From positions 4,433 through 11,406 of the forward strand of contig DHJO01000103.1 of NCBI GenBank assembly GCA_002404375.1: a stretch of DNA of 6,974 nt, read 5' to 3'. Source of the stretch: Gemmatimonadales bacterium UBA4718 (GTDB lineage Bacteria; Gemmatimonadota; Gemmatimonadetes; Gemmatimonadales; Gemmatimonadaceae). Below the pieces are notes generated by a model, which made no database searches, was not told the DNA's origin, and was given only the letters and a program-made list of their open reading frames with translations. This document shows, piece after piece, positions 5,327 to 6,974 of this stretch (position 1 is the first letter of the stretch; each line of letters begins with the position of its first letter). A program made the position numbers and the translations under genes.

Positions 5327-6974
5327 AACGCTCGTCGGCGTTCTGTTTCTGGCCATTGCAGCTCGGGCGAGTGCGCAACGCCTGCCAGCCTCCGTTGGAA
5401 CGGAGGAGATCACTCTCTACGCCCGACTGCTCGCCATGACGGACACCAGGCAGCTCGACATGCCGCTGGTGGATCGCGCGCTGTCCAACCACTGGCAGCC
5501 ATTGCGCGCGGCGGCGACAATCGCGATCGGTCAGGTGGGACCGGAGGTTGGTACGCCCGGATTCGCGCGCCTCCTGAGCCTGCTCAAGGACCCAGATGTG
5601 ACCGTCGGCGCGAACGCCGCCTACGCGCTCGGACTTCTCCGCGACACGGCTGCAATCGCCGATTTGAGCACAGCGCTCGCGACCAGGCACGAAGTCGCGC
5701 GCGAGGCGGCCTGGGCGCTTGGTGAGATTGGTGCGCCTGCCAGGGCAGCAATTGTCGCCGGACTCAAATCGCGGCGTGACGACGATACGTCGATCCAACT
5801 ATTGCTGGCTGCGGCGAAAATGCGGCCCGTGCCTATCACGGATCTCGAGCCATACCTGCGAGATCGTCACCCGTCAGTAGTCTGGGCGGCAGCTTACGCA
5901 ATCGCGCGAACGCACGCGCCCGCGGGCGTTCGCGATCTCATCGATCTCGAGGCTTCGCCACTTCTTAGCGCGAGACCACAGAATGTCGATCGCCCCGGAC
6001 CAATGCAGACGCCATATGTCGACTCGCTGAGCGGTGTCCAGCGCGCACGAGCCGAGATTGCTCGCGGTCTCGCGAAATCGGCGGCCGGCGATTCACTCGG
6101 TGTCAAAGCGTTTGGCGTTCTCGCCAGACTGGTGGGCGATGTCGACCCGCACGTGCGCATCAATGCAGTTCGCTCGATTGGTACGTACGGACCGCCGGCG
6201 AAGCCCGCACTCGTATATGCGGCGCACGACCAGGATCCCAACGTAAGGATCGCGGCCGCGCAGAGTTTCGGAACCGTGCTCAACAAGGATGCGACTGATT
6301 TCTCCGCGCTATGGACAGCGGATACGTCCATCGTGTACCGGTCATCTCTCCTTGCCTCGGCTGCGCGAGCCGGGCTTCGTCCGGCGGAGCTGACCTCGTG
6401 GGCCTCGAGTCCCGACTGGAGACTCAGGGCTGCGGTGGCATCTGCTTCAGGAGACACGCTCGATCGCGGGTTCGCCTTTTCGCGGACCGCGCGGTTGACC
6501 CAAGACCCCGACCCGCGCGTGCGAGAGGCTGCTTACGCCGCGATAGCGCCGCCTGCAGGGCTTGCCCTGGAAGACACCGTGCATGCGTTACTCATCAACG
6601 GGCTTCATGATTCCGATTTCTACGTTAGAGCCACGGTGCTCGGAGCATTGGCCGAGAGACCAACCGCCGCCGATCTCTCGCCGGTCCTCACGAGCTACAA
6701 CCTCGCCACACGTGATTCCGCCAACGACGCGCGACTCGCCGCAATCCAATACGTTGGCGCGCTTTGGAAAAAAGACAGCGCGTCGCTCAACGCGACCTGG
6801 CGACAGCACCTTGCTCAGATTCCAGTGCCCGGCGACCCGCTCGAGCGTGCGGCGGGGAAGGGCTTTCCGGTTTGGGCCAAATGGTCCGGCGTACCCGCCA
6901 CTCCGAAGCCGATTGCGTGGTATGAAGGAGTAGTGAGGGCGATCGTAATGCCGGTGTACGCCGGCAAGTCCATC
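5310..6974 (+). CDS. Secreted HEAT-repeat protein, probably with a C-terminal cyclophilin-type peptidyl-prolyl isomerase domain (3' end outside window)
   Basis: The frame is open for 555 codons from ATG 5310 to the window end with no stop. Residues 1-22 form a signal peptide: K6, hydrophobic TLVGVLFLAIAA, and cleavage site ASA|QR after A22, so the protein is exported. At least nine HEAT-like helical repeats can be read. Their D-x-D/V-R-x-A-A-A-x-A-L-G pattern starts near residues 61, 94, 127, 187, 277, 307, 369, 399 and 434; examples are DPHVRINAVRSIG and DPDPRVREAAYAAI. Such repeats make a superhelical protein-binding scaffold. The last residues, KPIAWYEGVVRAIVMPVYAG (533-552), resemble the linker before a cyclophilin domain in HEAT-repeat peptidyl-prolyl isomerases, but that domain lies outside the window, so the isomerase call is inference. 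The start overlaps the thioesterase stop by 17 bases, with GGA only 2-3 bases upstream of the ATG. Confidence 0.85.
   Translation, partial: MPLPNKTLVGVLFLAIAARASAQRLPASVGTEEITLYARLLAMTDTRQLDMPLVDRALSNHWQPLRAAATIAIGQVGPEVGTPGFARLLSLLKDPDVTVGANAAYALGLLRDTAAIADLSTALATRHEVAREAAWALGEIGAPARAAIVAGLKSRRDDDTSIQLLLAAAKMRPVPITDLEPYLRDRHPSVVWAAAYAIARTHAPAGVRDLIDLEASPLLSARPQNVDRPGPMQTPYVDSLSGVQRARAEIARGLAKSAAGDSLGVKAFGVLARLVGDVDPHVRINAVRSIGTYGPPAKPALVYAAHDQDPNVRIAAAQSFGTVLNKDATDFSALWTADTSIVYRSSLLASAARAGLRPAELTSWASSPDWRLRAAVASASGDTLDRGFAFSRTARLTQDPDPRVREAAYAAIAPPAGLALEDTVHALLINGLHDSDFYVRATVLGALAERPTAADLSPVLTSYNLATRDSANDARLAAIQYVGALWKKDSASLNATWRQHLAQIPVPGDPLERAAGKGFPVWAKWSGVPATPKPIAWYEGVVRAIVMPVYAGKSI

Noticed and set aside
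5894..6457. Open frame on the - strand opposite the HEAT-repeat gene
   Set aside because: Ser/Ala/Arg-rich shadow with no recognisable motif. The + strand frame is open from 5310 to the end and carries regular HEAT repeats.
1..6974. CRISPR array, insertion sequence, phage or defence system
   Set aside because: I saw no regularly spaced direct repeats, transposase motifs, integrase or att-like duplication near the tRNA gene. The genes are ordinary chromosomal ones.

Overview
The window is a compact stretch of a bacterial chromosome, fairly GC-rich, with ordinary housekeeping genes packed mostly on the + strand. The gene set points to a Gram-negative-type didermal bacterium: a LpxH-like lipid A enzyme, a Sec translocon subunit, two exported proteins with signal peptides, and a DUF5683-like protein. 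The combination of a DUF5683-like protein, a HEAT-repeat exported protein that probably continues into a cyclophilin domain, and poor Shine-Dalgarno sites makes me favour Gemmatimonadota or a relative. That placement is an inference, not something the sequence proves.

Layout: the 3' end of secF (1-366) overlaps a TatD-family metal hydrolase (276-1082). After a 66-base gap with two small hairpins comes a RidA-family deaminase (1149-1538). Fourteen bases later begins selD (1553-2596), the selenophosphate synthetase gene, interrupted by an in-frame TGA at 1616-1618. Eight bases after the selD stop lies the gene for the selenocysteine tRNA, selC (2604-2700), with anticodon TCA, a long variable arm and an encoded CCA. 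A small exported DUF5683-like protein (about 2715-3302) follows at once and overlaps by 4 bases the glutamate racemase gene murI (3299-4102). A LpxH-like metallophosphoesterase on the - strand (4064-4822) converges on murI with a 39-base overlap. A short divergent gap separates it from a hotdog-fold acyl-CoA thioesterase (4895-5326). The last gene, a secreted HEAT-repeat protein (5310 to the window end), overlaps the thioesterase by 17 bases and is cut by the window edge.

The main result is a selenocysteine locus that a standard gene caller would break. The TGA sits exactly at the catalytic Cys17 position of E. coli SelD (Sec22 here, followed by the conserved Lys25). A stem-loop matching the bacterial SECIS model follows it, and the cognate tRNA-Sec gene lies directly downstream. 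SelD made from this locus would therefore need selenocysteine insertion to make the selenium donor for selenocysteine synthesis, a self-dependent loop. No selA or selB is in the window. Sec-containing SelD is a known protein class, so the novelty lies in the tight selD(Sec)-selC arrangement, the irregular tRNA acceptor stem and the likely host group.
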